Counted from the first letter of the stretch, positions 22,716 through 33,708 are shown. The stretch is DNA of 64,000 nucleotides from Erinaceus europaeus (GCF_950295315.1 NC_080177.1:78337096-78401095); one strand, 5' to 3'. Translations and numbers: made by a program. The notes: generated by a model from the sequence alone, not told the origin.

Positions 22716-22912
22716 GTCATCACCTAGGCTCCACTGCTTCAGGCTGACTTTTTCAGACAGACAAAAGGATGGATGGGGGAGTGGAAGGACTTGAGAAAGA
22801 TCCCAGCAGTGGAGCTTCTTCCAGTGTGGTGGGGGTTGGGCTCAAACTTTGGTGACACACCTGACAAAACAGGTGCATTGTCCAGGTGAACCATTTCGCT
22901 GCTCCCGGTATT
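22716..22912 (-). mobile_element. Diverged SINE
   Basis: Antisense: 'ccactgcttcaggctgactt', 'cagcagtggagcttcttcca', 'gtggtgggggttgggctcaa' and 'aaccatttcgctgctccc'. Confidence 0.65.
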
Positions 22913-22984
22913 GATTTATTTATTTCTAAATAGCTTTATCTTCCATTTGCTCTATTGAGTGGGAGATACTTGTTAGCACAGTAA

Positions 22985-23035
22985 TATATATATACATATA
23001 AATATACATACACATACACATATATATATATTATT
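22985..23035. repeat. AT-rich TATA/CATA repeat
   Basis: Degenerate tatataca/tacaca units. Confidence 0.8.
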
Positions 23036-23079
23036 GACTACATACTTAGGCCCACCTTGCTTAGAGTGTCTTTCTTTTT

Positions 23080-23258
23080 TTAATTTATAATTTAATTTTT
23101 TTATTATCTTTATCTATTTGATAGAGATAGCCAGAAGTTGAGAGGAAGGGGGAGATAGCTTTTCTCCTACAGGTGGGGACCAGTGGCTTGAACCTGGGTC
23201 CTTGTGCTCAGTGACATGTGCTCTCAACCAGGGGTGACACCACCCGGCCCCTATAGTG
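23080..23258 (-). mobile_element. SINE type B, internally shortened
   Basis: Antisense: 'gatagagatagccagaagtt', 'ctacaggtggggaccagtgg', 'gcttgaacctgggtccttgt' and 'caccacccggcccc'. The segment around the 'ctgcttcacc' motif is missing. Confidence 0.85.
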
Positions 23259-23296
23259 TCTTTCAACACACTCAGAATTACATCCTTAATAAAAAA

Positions 23297-23655
23297 GGTG
23301 AGGTCGGAAGGTAGCGCAGTGGGTTCAGCTCACATGGCACCAAGCACAAGGACCAGCATAAGGATCCCGGTTTGAGTCCCCGGCTCCCCACCTGTAGGGG
23401 AGTCGCTTCACAGGCGGTGAAGCAGGTCTGCAGGTGTCTGTCTTTCTCTCCCCCTCTTTGTCTTCCCCATCTCTCTCCATTTCTCTCTGTACTATCCAAC
23501 AACAATGACATCAATAACAACAATAATAATAACCACAAAAATTATAAAATAACAAGGGCAGCAAAAGGGGAAAAAATGTCTTCCAGGAGCAGTGGATTCA
23601 TTGTGCAAACACTAAGCCCCAGCAATAACCCTGGAGGTAAATATGAATAAATAAA
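23297..23655 (+). mobile_element. SINE, long form with distal module
   Basis: Sense. Head 'ggtagcgcagtgggttcagc', 'gtttgagtccccggctcccc', body, CAACAATGACATCAAT tail, then 'ttccaggagcagtggattca' to 'aaccctggaggtaa'. Confidence 0.92.
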
Positions 23656-24062
23656 ATGTAAAAATTACTGGAAGGAACAGTGAAAAGGTCCATTTCAAGT
23701 CTCTGATGTTTTAGTTGAGAAAGATCAATCCAGAGTGGTGAGGTGCGTTGGGTCTGAGAGTGGAATGGGCACTGCTTTGGAGGTAGAAGTCTTAGTGAAG
23801 GAAGGAAACAGAGGCATAGGAGGACGACTGTCCTGGCTGTCCTGGTGCCTCGAAGGTTGGTATTGTGTCTTTATACCCTTCTTTCTCCTGAACAGTAGCT
23901 GACACTTATGTGCCTGCACTTTCCCTGGAAGAGTAGTTTGTTCTCTTCCCTTCCCTTCCCCTAGAGGTAGAAACTTGCGTTGCTCTTCAGTTTATAGTTG
24001 ATTACCTTAACGACAAAGTAAACGCACATAAGGCCTCATAGTTAACAAGGAGCCAGGTTTTG

Positions 24063-24240
24063 ATCCCTGGTGACATATATATATTATCTTTCTGATTGCT
24101 CTGTGTCTCTCTTTCCATGTTCCAAGGTTCCATAAATACAATATGTAACTACAAATATATATGCATATATGATCTATATGTTTGTAGGTGAGCATACACA
24201 TAACATTATGACTTGCTATCAGTGACAAAATATGAACTTC
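24063..24240. repeat. AT-rich stretch with (TA)n runs
   Basis: Short TA runs (24074-24083, 24155-24180) in AT-rich DNA. An adjoining fragment 'agttaacaaggagccaggtt' may be a SINE remnant. Confidence 0.5.
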
Positions 24241-24544
24241 CATATTAATAAAAATATGTCCAACCAGTCAGTCTTGTCATGTGATTGCAAACACATACCC
24301 ATCTCAGGCCCAGCTGAGGAGAGGGGTATCTGTAATGACTGCAGGCTCCGGAGGTGGCTTCAGTGTAGAGAGCTTGACTACTAAGCCATCACATCTAGAC
24401 AGTCTCTTCTGATGCCTTGTAGGGAAAAAAAATCTCCCTTTTTGTGACCTCAGAAGTTGCAAGACTGCTCTTACAACTCTACCATTTTGTTGTCTCTTTT
24501 GTTAAGTATCTCTACTCAAGTTTTAATAAGAAAAGAATTAGTCA

Positions 24545-24821
24545 GGAGTCGGGCAGTAGCACAGAGGGTTAAGCGCAGGTGGCACAATGCGCAAGGACCG
24601 GTGTAAGGATCCTTGTTCGAGCCCCCAGCTCTCCACCTGCAGGGGAGTTGCTTCACAGGTGGTGAAGCAGGTCTGCAGGTGTCTGTCTTTCTCTCCTCCT
24701 CTCTCTCTTCCCCTCCTCTCTCCATTTCTCCCTGCCCTATCCAACAACGACGACGACAATAATAACTACAACAATAAAACAACAAGGGCAACAAAAGGGA
24801 ATAAGTCAATAAATATTTAAA
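24545..24821 (+). mobile_element. SINE type A, full length and young
   Basis: Head 'gggcagtagcacagagggtt', B box 'tgttcgagccc', complete body and CAACAATAAAACAACAAG tail. A perfect 14-bp TSD AAAAGAATTAGTCA is at 24531-24544 and 24822-24835. Confidence 0.95.
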
Positions 24822-25707
24822 AAAAGAATTAGTCATGAAGATAAAATAGTGCAGACTTGTGTCCCTTTTTCCTCAGCTCAGTTAAAGGCCACTGTGTCTG
24901 CTTTAGACATTTCACCTTATTGTTGACTCCTAGCCCAAAGAAAAAAGTGTCAGAGAAACAGAACTTTCTAAACTTGTGGCAGCACTGAGACCACTTGAGG
25001 GAGGTATGTTATAGTAAAAGTGACTATTGTTGCTATCTGGTTTTTTTTTTAATACCTTTGAAGAATCTAATCCTTTACTTCTATTACTGAGACTATGTAG
25101 AAATAAGATCCTCTAATCACCATAACACTGGGAGTTAGAAATATGCATTTAATTTTTTAAAGGTACTTTAAAGTCAGTAATGCAATTTGCTACTGGTGTT
25201 TTGGAGTGAAGGGTTTAATAAAAATATGATGTTCACATCCATAGTATTCCTTTAAGCCTCTTGCTTGCTCTGCATCACCTGATGGGCTGCAGCCTGATAC
25301 TGCCTCCATACAGCACTTGAGGGAATGCAAGATCACTACTTGGGGAGACAACTAAAGGCTGTTTGGAGGTTCTCACTCCATGGTGGGATAACATTAATTA
25401 ATATCATCCCAAATATGCCTCCTGTTACATCTGATGAATATGATCTTGAACTTGTACTTCAAGTTAGAGCAGACTCATATATTAGAAATCTCTCCTCCCG
25501 CCAGGGGCATTTTGTCTTTCCTTCAGAAGGTAGAGTTACTTGTGCTGTGTCGTTTCTGACAGAGCCAGTTTTGATCTAACGAGTAGCAATGAAATGTACT
25601 GGGATCTGTGGACTTGGTCCCTGTGAGAGCTTGTTGCTGTTGTCTATCTTTGTGTCTATTTCTAGCATATGGGCATTTCTTACCCTATCAGAACCTATTC
25701 TAGGGTG

Positions 25708-25831
25708 GAGGTAGCTAGCATAACGGTTATGCAAATAGTCTCTCATGCCAGAGGCTACAAAGTCTCAACTTCAGTCACCCTCAACATCATAAACCAGAGT
25801 GAGCAGTGCTCTGGTAAAAACAAACAAAAGA
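25708..25831 (+). mobile_element. SINE type C
   Basis: Sense: 'gctagcataacggttatgca', 'ctctcatgccagaggctaca', 'cagtgctctggtaaaaac'. The tRNA-like head is diverged at its B box. Confidence 0.85.
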
Positions 25832-26384
25832 ACCTATTCTATAACTGACATCACTTCATGATAACTCTTGGATGGTTTTTGTTCCCATTTACTGAGAGGT
25901 AAATTGATGGTCAATGAGTTCAGATGGCTGGTCTGAAGTTCCAGGGCCAGGGATTAGTGAAGGCCTCGGAGGTCTTTAAGACTTCACTGCACTGAGAGGA
26001 GGAATTAGATCCTGCAAGAGCAGAGTACAGCCAGTCTGTTAGCTCATTAGAAGCCACTGGAAAGTAGTGACGTCTCCATCTGCTTGGACTTTCTGAGACA
26101 CTGGCTGAGTTTCCTAAATGGTCAGTACCAGGGTGGCAGCACTGGGGTGGGAGTGAGCGTAGCGGGTCCTATTATGGTCATGTGCCCAGCTCTTTTGAAA
26201 ACTAAAGCACTGTACTGCATGATACTGTTGTACTTAATGAAAGTGATTTCGGACCACTTACTCAAAATAACAGTGTAGGAAAAGCCATTCTGCATGATTG
26301 ACTCACAGTATAGCTGAGACTGAAGGAAGATCCCTGTCAGAACTGAATTATTAGCTAAAAAGCATTGGTGTCTAGGTTTTTTGT

Positions 26385-26538
26385 TGTTGTTGCTTTTTTT
26401 TTGTTTGTTTGTTTTTTTCTTTTTCTCCAGAGTGCTGCTCAGCCTTGGCTTATGGTGGTGCAAAGGACAGAAACATAGTTTAGCTGCCTCAGGCAAGAGA
26501 GTGTCTTTGCATAACCATTGTACTATCTGCCCCACACA
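26385..26538 (-). mobile_element. SINE type C
   Basis: Antisense poly-T with TTTG repeats, 'gctcagccttggcttatggt', 'gcctcaggcaagagagtgtc', 'gcataaccattgtactatct'. Confidence 0.88.
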
Positions 26539-26649
26539 GTGCTAGCCTTCAACCAATGGCCAAGACCTTGAGGAACATTTTTAAATTCTGGAATAATTTC
26601 AGACATAAAAATCTTGCACAAAGTAATACAAAAAATTCTCATCTCACTT

Positions 26650-27025
26650 AGATAAGGTGATGCTTTGCCACATGCAGGATACTGGTTTGAGCCTGGTATC
26701 CACTGCGTTGAATGAAGTTTCAGTGCTATGATCTCTCTCTCTCTCTCTTTTAATTATATTATTTATTTATTATTGGATAGAGACAGAAATTGAGAGGGGA
26801 GGAGGAGGCAGAAAAGGAAAGAGACAGAGAGACACCTGCAGCCCTGCTTCACTACTTGTGAAGCTCCCCCTGCTGTGGTGGGGGCTAGGGGCTTGAACCT
26901 GGGTCCTTGTGCACTGTAATGTGTAAACTTAACCAGGTACGCTACTGTCTGGCCCCCTCTTTAGCTCTTTCTCTCTACCACTCTGCTTCTGTGTCTCTGC
27001 CTAAACATAATAAATAAATAAATCT
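26650..27025 (+). mobile_element. Older sense SINE split by a later insertion
   Basis: Left part 26650-26744 ('gctttgccacatgcaggata', 'gtttgagcctggtatccact') and right part 26955-27025 ('ctctttctctctaccactct', 'aataaataaataaat' tail) read as one + strand SINE interrupted by the antisense type B copy. Confidence 0.65.
26745..26954 (-). mobile_element. SINE type B nested in another SINE
   Basis: Antisense: 'tattatttatttattattgg', 'acctgcagccctgcttcact', 'gcttgaacctgggtccttgt', 'gcactgtaatgtgtaaac' and 'gtctggcccc'. Sense SINE sequence lies on both sides. Confidence 0.9.
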
Positions 27026-27091
27026 TACATATTCTTCATCTAGATCCTCCAAATAACCACAGGGTAATATTACAGGAAATTAGCAGGGTAA

Positions 27092-27258
27092 TGTCCCCCT
27101 TTTTCTTATAGAGACAGAGAAAACTGAGGGTTGAGGAGAGGGAGAAAGGAGACGGAAAAACACCTAAGCACTGCAGGTGTGAACCAGGGACTTGAACCCA
27201 GGTTTTCACACGCGGTAATGTGTTTGCTGTATCGGGTGCTCCACCACCCAGCCCACAT
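27092..27258 (-). mobile_element. SINE type B, shortened
   Basis: Antisense: 'cttatagagacagagaaaac', 'gacttgaacccaggttttca', 'cggtaatgtgtttgct', 'caccacccagccc'. Confidence 0.8.
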
Positions 27259-27429
27259 GGCTACAATTCTACAATCTGCAAACTTTATTTAAAAGTTTCC
27301 TGCTGTCTCAATGAAGTTCTTTTTCTGGCTCAGGCTTCAGTCTTGGATCCCATGGTATATTTGGTTGACATGCCCTTTTAAAAGGTTCTTGATCAGCAGT
27401 AGTTAGTTCCATAGCCTTTCTTTCTTCTT

Positions 27430-27630
27430 TTAAAACAACTTATTTATGGACTGAGGGAGGGAGTGAGGGAGGGCTGTGGGGGAGAAAGAGAATGAAGATG
27501 TAGAATGAAGATGTATCAGGGGCATTGCTCAGCTCTGGCTTATGGTGGTGCTGAGGATTGAATCTGGGGCCTCAGAGCCTCAGGCATGAAATAATTTTGC
27601 AAAAACTTTATCATATCTTCCTATCCCATT
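27430..27630 (-). mobile_element. SINE type C
   Basis: Antisense: 'ggcattgctcagctctggct', 'gaggattgaatctggggcct', 'gcctcaggcatgaaataatt'. Confidence 0.88.
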
Positions 27631-27667
27631 TCATAGTCTTTCTAAACCTCAGTGCTCTATCTGTCTT

Positions 27668-27668
<1 letters not shown>

Positions 27669-27713
<45 letters not shown>

Positions 27714-27731
27714 ATCTATCTTATCTATCTT
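27669..27731. repeat. (CTAT)n microsatellite
   Basis: About 11 CTAT units with a small interruption near the 3' end. Confidence 0.95.
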
Positions 27732-27890
27732 TTGGTTCAGGGACTTCACCACTTCAAGCTAACTGCAGAGAGAGGCAGAGGAGGAGAGGGACAGACACCA
27801 CAGCACTGAGGGGCAGTGAGGTCGTGAGTGTGAGTTGTGAGCATGATAAAGCGGGCATGCTATCCAGGTGAGTTATCTTGTCAACCCCCT
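27732..27890 (-). mobile_element. Diverged SINE
   Basis: 'gggacttcaccacttcaagc', purine-rich body, 'gcgggcatgctatccaggtg' and 'gttatcttgtcaacccc'. Same arrangement as the copy after the CTTT repeat at 22716. Confidence 0.6.
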
Positions 27891-28504
27891 TGCTACTTTT
27901 TTGAAGAGTGTAGACTGGTCAGTTCCGAGAAAGTTCATCTCTAAGGTTTGCCCATTGTTTCTTAATGATTAAAGCCAGGCTATGATTTGGGGGAGTAATG
28001 TCACAACAGTGAGGTTGTAGCTCTCTCAGTGCGTCCTCTGAGGAGATACACACTGATCTTTGGTGTGACTAGTGACTCACACATGTGGCCTCTGAGCTTG
28101 AGACTCAGGCTAGTGTGTCTACAGACCCTGATGATGATGTTTTCATTCACTCCTTTGTGACTAGGGACTTAGTAGGGTGTGCGTATGACTACTGAGCCTC
28201 TTCAGGGGTAGAATCAAGTTAAACATGAGACCAGATACTCACAAGTAGCTACAAGTCTGGGAGTATCATGGGGTTGTCTGTGATTATTACTGCTCTGGAG
28301 AACAGAAGCTACAGAGATTTTCTTTTTTGGAAAGTAACCAGAGCCACAGACACCTTTAGACTGCCTATTGCTATTTATTTTTTAGACCACACAAAGTGGG
28401 AAAAATCACAATATTAAAAATGCTTCAGTCTTGTTTTGTAGTGTTTTGTTCACATCACTAATATTACACTCACCGCAATATCAGGATTGTAATCTTTCTC
28501 ACCA

Positions 28505-28600
28505 AACAGATGGTGTTCCTTGAGGGCCAAAATGATGTCACTCATGTCCTTTGGACAGTACTTGACATCGTTGTACCGTAATTATGTGTTGAAATATGCT
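28505..28600 (+). mobile_element. Ancient L2 3'-end fragment
   Basis: 'ttccttgagggccaaaatga...cagtacttgaca...' follows the L2 end pattern 'ccttgagggcaggga...agtgcctggcac'. Confidence 0.55.
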
Positions 28601-28970
28601 AAGAACTGAGCCGTGTTTCTGAGCTAGTAATTAGTGAAAGGACTCAGGGCTTTATTTTATACAGAGTGTATTCTCCAGAAATACTGTTGACAGAAAACTT
28701 AGAGAAGACAAATTGAATATAGCATTCCACGAGTCAAAGGGACAGATGAGCTCTAGAAGCAGGGAGTGGTGGAAAGGGAGGGAGGGGGATGCTGAGGCTA
28801 TGGAAAGCTAAGACTTCTTGAAGGGGACTGAGAAAAGAAGACTAAGAACACAGCAGACCTGGCAGTTGGCCCAACTGAAGGAAACAAAAGAGAAAAAAAA
28901 AAATGACTGTCAGGAGCACATAGCTGGAAACAAGTAGCCAACTATTCTCTACCTAATGGAACAACATGGA

Positions 28971-28974
<4 letters not shown>

Positions 28975-29021
<47 letters not shown>
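28975..29021. repeat. (GT)n microsatellite
   Basis: About 23 uninterrupted GT units. Confidence 0.98.
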
Positions 29022-29023
<2 letters not shown>

Positions 29024-29314
29024 TGTGTTGGAGGTCAGAAGTAGAAATATGAGGAAACTAAAAGGGTATGGGGTATGACTGTATGTAAGACACACTTGAA
29101 GAGTGCCAGGTGGCCACTGACTCAAGATGCCAGGGGAGACAGAAAGACTCACCCAAAGGGCTGAGTCTGGCTCAATGTCTAGCAAGGGAGCATTTGACCA
29201 ACATTCTATGGAAGACCTGGAGAAGCTGGTTTTTATCACTGGAGTGAAGGGGTTGGAAGGGATGAGAAAAGACACCAGAAATGTAGGTCTGAGCTGTGGC
29301 AAGGAATGGAACAA

Positions 29315-29365
29315 GATGGATGGATGGATGGATGGATGGATGGATGGATGGATGGATGGATGGAT
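29315..29365. repeat. (GATG)n microsatellite
   Basis: About 12 units of GATG/ATGG. Confidence 0.98.
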
Positions 29366-30185
29366 AGAGGAGCAGGTATGGAAAGAGGCTTGGTGGAGGG
29401 TAGAAATGTGACCCTTCTCAGCCTCCTTCTGAAACCATAAGTAGACAGAGTCTCAGCTTTAGACCTGCAGCTCACCCAGTTCTGTGCCTGAGCCATAGAG
29501 CCTTGGGTACATCAAGAAGAGTAGGGGAACAGGAAGGAGCATTTTATCTTGAAGAGAGACTGAACCCTTCCTTTGATTTTGGACTTTTCTTTCCCAGTGA
29601 TTCGACTAGCTTTCAGTGGACCACTTCTTTTCCCCACCCCACCCACCACCCTCATTTCTACCCTCATACTCAGGCCACTGGGAGCTGGGCACAGCTAGGG
29701 ACATCTACCTTTGTCCTCAGAAACTGCTTCTGGGGTGAAACATGGTAGTGCTGGGCTTTATTGCTTATTGCCTTTGTGCCAACTGTTCTGTTCCAAAGAC
29801 CAAATAATTATCAGCTTTCATTTTAGCCGGAAGCAGAATCCATGTCTGATTAGTATCCCTCCAAATGGAAGGACCCACCTGGTTCCAGTTGTCAGCAGGT
29901 TGCAGGGCTGACATTTGAGATCTCTGGGTTTGTTTGAGGACTGTTATGGATCTCTTGGCTTGGTTCTTTCACAGGATTTCCAACACCTGGGAATCCCTTG
30001 GGGCGGAGTTGGGGGTGAGGTAGTGTCCATTTGACCATAGATCAAATAGGGCATCTGGTGGGGTATTCTGTGACTGTCAGTTGTCTTACATCATAGAATT
30101 CCCTCCTTCCTATTAAGATGACAAGAAGACAGATGGCACCATCATGATCTTTTAACAGGGTATGTTAATAGCACAGAAGATGGGC

Positions 30186-31055
30186 TTCCCTGCCCCACTA
30201 GGGAAAGATAGAAACAGGCTGGGGGTATGGATCGACCTGCCAACGTCCAACCCCAGCAGAGAAGCAGTTACAGAAGCCAGTACTCCCACCTTCTACTCCC
30301 CATAAAGAATTTTTATCCATTGGGGGCCGGGCGGTAGTACAGTGGGTTAAGCGTACATGGCGCAAAGTGCACAGACTGGCATAAGGATCCTGGTTCGAGC
30401 CCCCAGCACCCCACGTGTAGGGTGGTCACTTCACAGGTGGTGAAGCAGGTCTACAAATGTCTGTCTTTCTTTCCCCCCTGTCTTCCCCATCTCTCTCAAT
30501 TTCTCTCTGTCCTATCCAACAACAACAATAATAGAAATGATAATAATAATAAGAAATACAACAACAAAGGCAACACAAATGGGAAAAAATGGCCTCCAGG
30601 AGCAGTGGATTCATGGTGCAGGCACTGAGCCCCCAACAATAACCCTGGAGGCAAAAAAAAAAAAAGACTTTTGATCCATAATCCCAGTGAGGGGAGAAGT
30701 AAGAGTGGGACAATGACTAGGGGGCTCTGATCTCCAACTCCATCAGGACCTGGGGAGAGAGGAGGGAGAAGGAGGGAGACATTTGGATGTAGAAATAGAT
30801 ATATGTGTGACTTGGAAAGGAAGAGAAGATGGAACCTTAAAGAAAGGGGGGAGGGTGGCAAATATGTCCAAATATAACCAGATAGTTGTAAGAGTAATAG
30901 TCAACCCATATCTGCCACCTTGGGAGAACGGCTGTAGCTTCCAGGGGAGGGACTGGGGAGTCAGAACTCTGGTGGGAACAGTGTGGAGTTGTGCCCCTGT
31001 TATCTTACAATTTTGTAAATCAGCATTAAATCATTAATAACAATAAAAAAATGGA
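30186..31055 (+). mobile_element. L1 3' UTR, sense, interrupted by a SINE
   Basis: 'cactagggaaagatagaaac', 'gagaagcagttacagaagcc', 'actccatcaggacctgggga', 'aactctggtgggaacagtgt', 'ggagttgtgcccctgttatc' and an AATAAAAAAAT end near 31040. The antisense version is at 58380-59085. A SINE sits inside at 30322-30663. Confidence 0.7.
30322..30663 (+). mobile_element. SINE, long form with distal module, inside L1
   Basis: Head 'gggcggtagtacagtgggtt', B box 'ggttcgagccc', body, CAACAACAATAATAGAAAT tail. The distal module has perfect 9-bp inverted arms GCCTCCAGG (30592-30600) and CCTGGAGGC (30644-30652), then a 13-A run. Flanks share an imperfect repeat around 'ttttatccat'/'ttttgatccat'. Confidence 0.93.
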
Positions 31056-31461
31056 AGTTGGGAGGAGCAAACACATTTTGCTTACACTCAGTTTTACCTA
31101 CTATGCCATCTGGGAACTGAAAGCCTATTAGTGTCCGCTGGGTTTTTTTGTTTGTTTGTTTGTTTTTTATATGGTTCAGTTGCCCAGGAGTGACTGGCCT
31201 GCCCGTTTCTGGCTGACTCCAGGCTGCTACAGTCTGAGGAAACTGCTTTGGTTTCACCGCACACGGCCACGGTTTCACCAGTGTGGCAGGCAATGAGTGG
31301 GGCCGCTGTCTTCTTTCTTTCTTTGTTTCTTTTCAATTCATTTCACTGTCACTGCTGCCCAAACTACCCCCCACCCCAATTGTCATCTTTCCTCTTTAGA
31401 TAGTTGTCCCATGGTGTTGTGTGTTTTTTTGTTTTATCTGTCCTTGCCTTTCCCTCTGCAG

Positions 31462-31535
31462 TCAACTCTGTGACCTGGGGACTTCTGGCATCCTTCAAGC
31501 AAGCCATTTCTGAAGAAGGTGAAAAGAAGCCATGA
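31462..31535 (+). CDS. Candidate third alternative terminal coding exon of DPF3
   Basis: A T/C-rich tract (about 31425-31459) ending CTCTGCAG gives a strong splice acceptor. If the phase-1 donor at 17283 is joined here, G+TC makes Val and 23 further codons follow: NSVTWGLLASFKQAISEEGE then KKP and TGA at 31533-31535. The 24-residue tail is polar and ends in lysines. About 1.8 kb of repeat-free, AATAAA-containing sequence follows, as expected of a long 3' UTR. A DPF3 product ending here would have half a PHD1 and a short tail, like DPF3a without its acidic region. I do not firmly recall this peptide from any DPF3 isoform. It could equally be a non-coding terminal exon, an exon of another transcript, or chance. 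What is seen: acceptor, matching phase, short open frame, UTR-like downstream. What is inferred: that it is used. Confidence 0.45.
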
Positions 31536-33328
31536 GGGTTTGTGCCTCCTACTTCTTCTCCTCTTCCTCCTCCCCTGCCTCGGCCTCTCCTGCGTGTGTT
31601 TCAGCCAACACGGGAGCCTGGATTGTGAAACAGCCCCTAGTGTGACTCAGCTCAGCTCAGACAAGTCATGGGAATGACCTAAGTTTGTGCAAGAAGAAGA
31701 TTCTTTTTTTTTTTTTTCTTTTGAAAAATTCTTCATTTCATTTTCTTTGAGTGTCTGTAAGAAAATATCGAGGTCAGACTGGAACTGCTCTACAATAAAA
31801 ATAACTGAACACAGACAAACTGACACAAAAAAAGAGTTAACTATTTTATTTATTTCAATATTTAAAAGAAAAAGAGCGCTGACACTGCACAGTATTTTTG
31901 TTTAAAGTACCTTCTGCTTCAAAAATTAAAGCAGTTTTGTGAAGACGAGGACTCAAAGAGTACTTGGTGTAAAATAAAGACCGCATAGTAACTCTAAGGA
32001 AAGATACCCCCACATTTTAAATGAGAAAATAAAGATCAACTCTGCTCTCTCAGGCTTTAAAAAAAAAAAAACAAACGCCATTGATGTATGTGCTTTAGGT
32101 GTTTTTATTTCTGCGAGTTGGATGTGGTAAGTGAGGAGTGACCAGTTTCCTTTTTCTTCTTTAAAAAAGTCTCTTTGGAAGTGTTGGTGATGTTTGGTGA
32201 ATCTTATCTGTTAAGATTGGACTGGAATAAATTAGCCACAAAGGATACTAGCAGTCTCTTCATGTCCCCTCACCCACAAAAGACCCTTCTCCTCACCTGC
32301 ATCCCCCTTTCCTGCCTCCCCCCGCCCCCCAGGCAAATCCCATTTATCTGAATGCCAAGAAGCTGCCTGCCTCCTGGTTATTGCTTCTGAAGAGACCTAG
32401 TTAGGAAAGGAATCCCATCCAGTGATAAAATGTATCTCTGCAAGTTCTAACAGATTTGAGCATAGATTGTTTTGTTTAAAATGATGCAGTAGAGGAAGTT
32501 AAAAAGAGAAAAGAAAAGAAAGAGAAGAAGTAACCCTCAGCTGATGTTATTCTTTCAGTCATCTAACAATCCCTAGAGAAGACTTGTCACCTGTTGAGTG
32601 CACTCTGGGTGGAGGTGTGATTGTGTGTGTGTGTGTGTGGGGGGGGGGCGGCTGAAAGCCTAGAGTTGTCCCCGGTGGCCAGGAAGGCCACCTTGAGGGG
32701 AGATATACTCAGATCTGGTGGCTGGTGGGAGTAACTGAGCAAGGTGAGTGTCCCACTAGGTCCTTTTATGGCCAGGTTAGTGCAGGTGACACAACTGGTT
32801 GTGAACTGGGGTGTAGCCTGGTGTCTGCAGCCTAGTGAACTGGGCTGACGGACTGGGTGGCTGGGCTCTGTGTTCACTGGCCTCCCAGCTCACACCCTGG
32901 AGCATCCCTTGCTTGTAAGTAGAGTCAGAATGAGAACTGTCTGCTCAAACACTTGCTGTGTGCTTGTCAGGAAAGGGCCCCGAGAGACAGTGTTGCCGGA
33001 ATGGTTCTGAGCCTCAGAGTGTCTCTTCTGCCTTTGGAAAAGGGGAGATGAGATGGGCACTGACTTCCTGCCCGCCTTCTTGGGTTCCTCATTCAAGGCC
33101 AGCCCCTGCCCTTCACGCCACCCCCCCCCCCCCCGTGTGTCTTTGTGTTATTTTGTATTTCCCCCTTTTTGGGGGTGACATTTTCTGCTAAAAAGTGTCC
33201 CTTTTCTGGATGCTGATGATTAGAATAACAGTCCAAACTCCCACGAGGTAAAACCTGTGTAGATTGGGGTCAAGTTTTTGCATAATGTAGGGTTTGTATC
33301 AAATCTGTGTAAGTTTCTGTTAAATAAA
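31536..33328 (+). other. Repeat-free, UTR-like tract after the candidate terminal exon
   Basis: No recognisable SINE or L1 interrupts this stretch, although the 30-31 kb and 33.5-36 kb flanks are full of them. AATAAA occurs at 31794, 31973, 32028, 32226 and 33323, and ATTAAA at 31925. The section around 31690-32060 is AT-rich with several ATTTA-like motifs. A short GT repeat with a G run is at 32621-32648 and a C run at 33121-33134. It is read as a possible 3' UTR belonging to the 31462 exon. Confidence 0.4.
33323..33328 (+). promoter_or_regulatory. Candidate distal poly(A) signal
   Basis: AATAAA close to the 3' limit of the repeat-free tract, about 140 bp before the next SINE. It is the most distal of several signals and would give a UTR of about 1.8 kb. 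Confidence 0.35.
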
Positions 33329-33463
33329 AGTCTGTTTCCAAGGCTCCTATAACACCTCTGTTACTTTAACTTTACCAACGTTACTTTAGGTGGGTTTGCC
33401 GTCCATGTTGTCCTGTTGACTCTGCCCATTTGCATGCCCAATATTTATGGAAAGTTCATGTTT

Positions 33464-33708
33464 TTTTTAAATATTTATTTATTCCTTTTTGTTGCCTTTG
33501 TTGTTTTATTGTTGTAGTTATTGTTGTTGTTCGATAGGACAGAGAGAAAGGAGAGAGGAGGGGAAGACAGAGAGGGGGAGAGAAAGATAGACACCTGCAG
33601 ACCTGCTTCACCACCTGTGAAGCGACTCCCCTGCAGGTGGGGAGCCGGAGGCTCCAACTGGGATCCTTAGTCGGTCCTTGCGCTTTGTGCCACGTGCCCG
33701 ACTCCCAG
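33464..33708 (-). mobile_element. SINE type A
   Basis: Antisense: 'aaatatttatttattccttt', 'attgttgtagttattgttgt', 'cacctgcagacctgcttcac', 'cttgcgctttgtgccacgtg'. Imperfect flanking repeat GAAAGTTCATGTT/GAAAGTCCATCTT. Confidence 0.92.

Larger units (their letters stand above)
21526..31461 (+). other. DPF3: Intron of the longer DPF3 transcripts, first part
   Basis: Intron-like DNA dense in SINEs and microsatellites, listed separately. Stretches with nothing recognised are 21626-22100, 22270-22465, 23660-24530 (AT-rich), 24840-25700, 25835-26380, 27895-28500, 28605-28970, 29025-30185 (apart from the GATG array) and 31060-31420. Confidence 0.75.

Noticed and set aside
24330..24390. 'tgtaatgactgcaggctccg' as a possible PHD2 exon
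   Set aside because: The reading frame does not continue the CDDCDRGYHMYC motif and splice sites do not fit.
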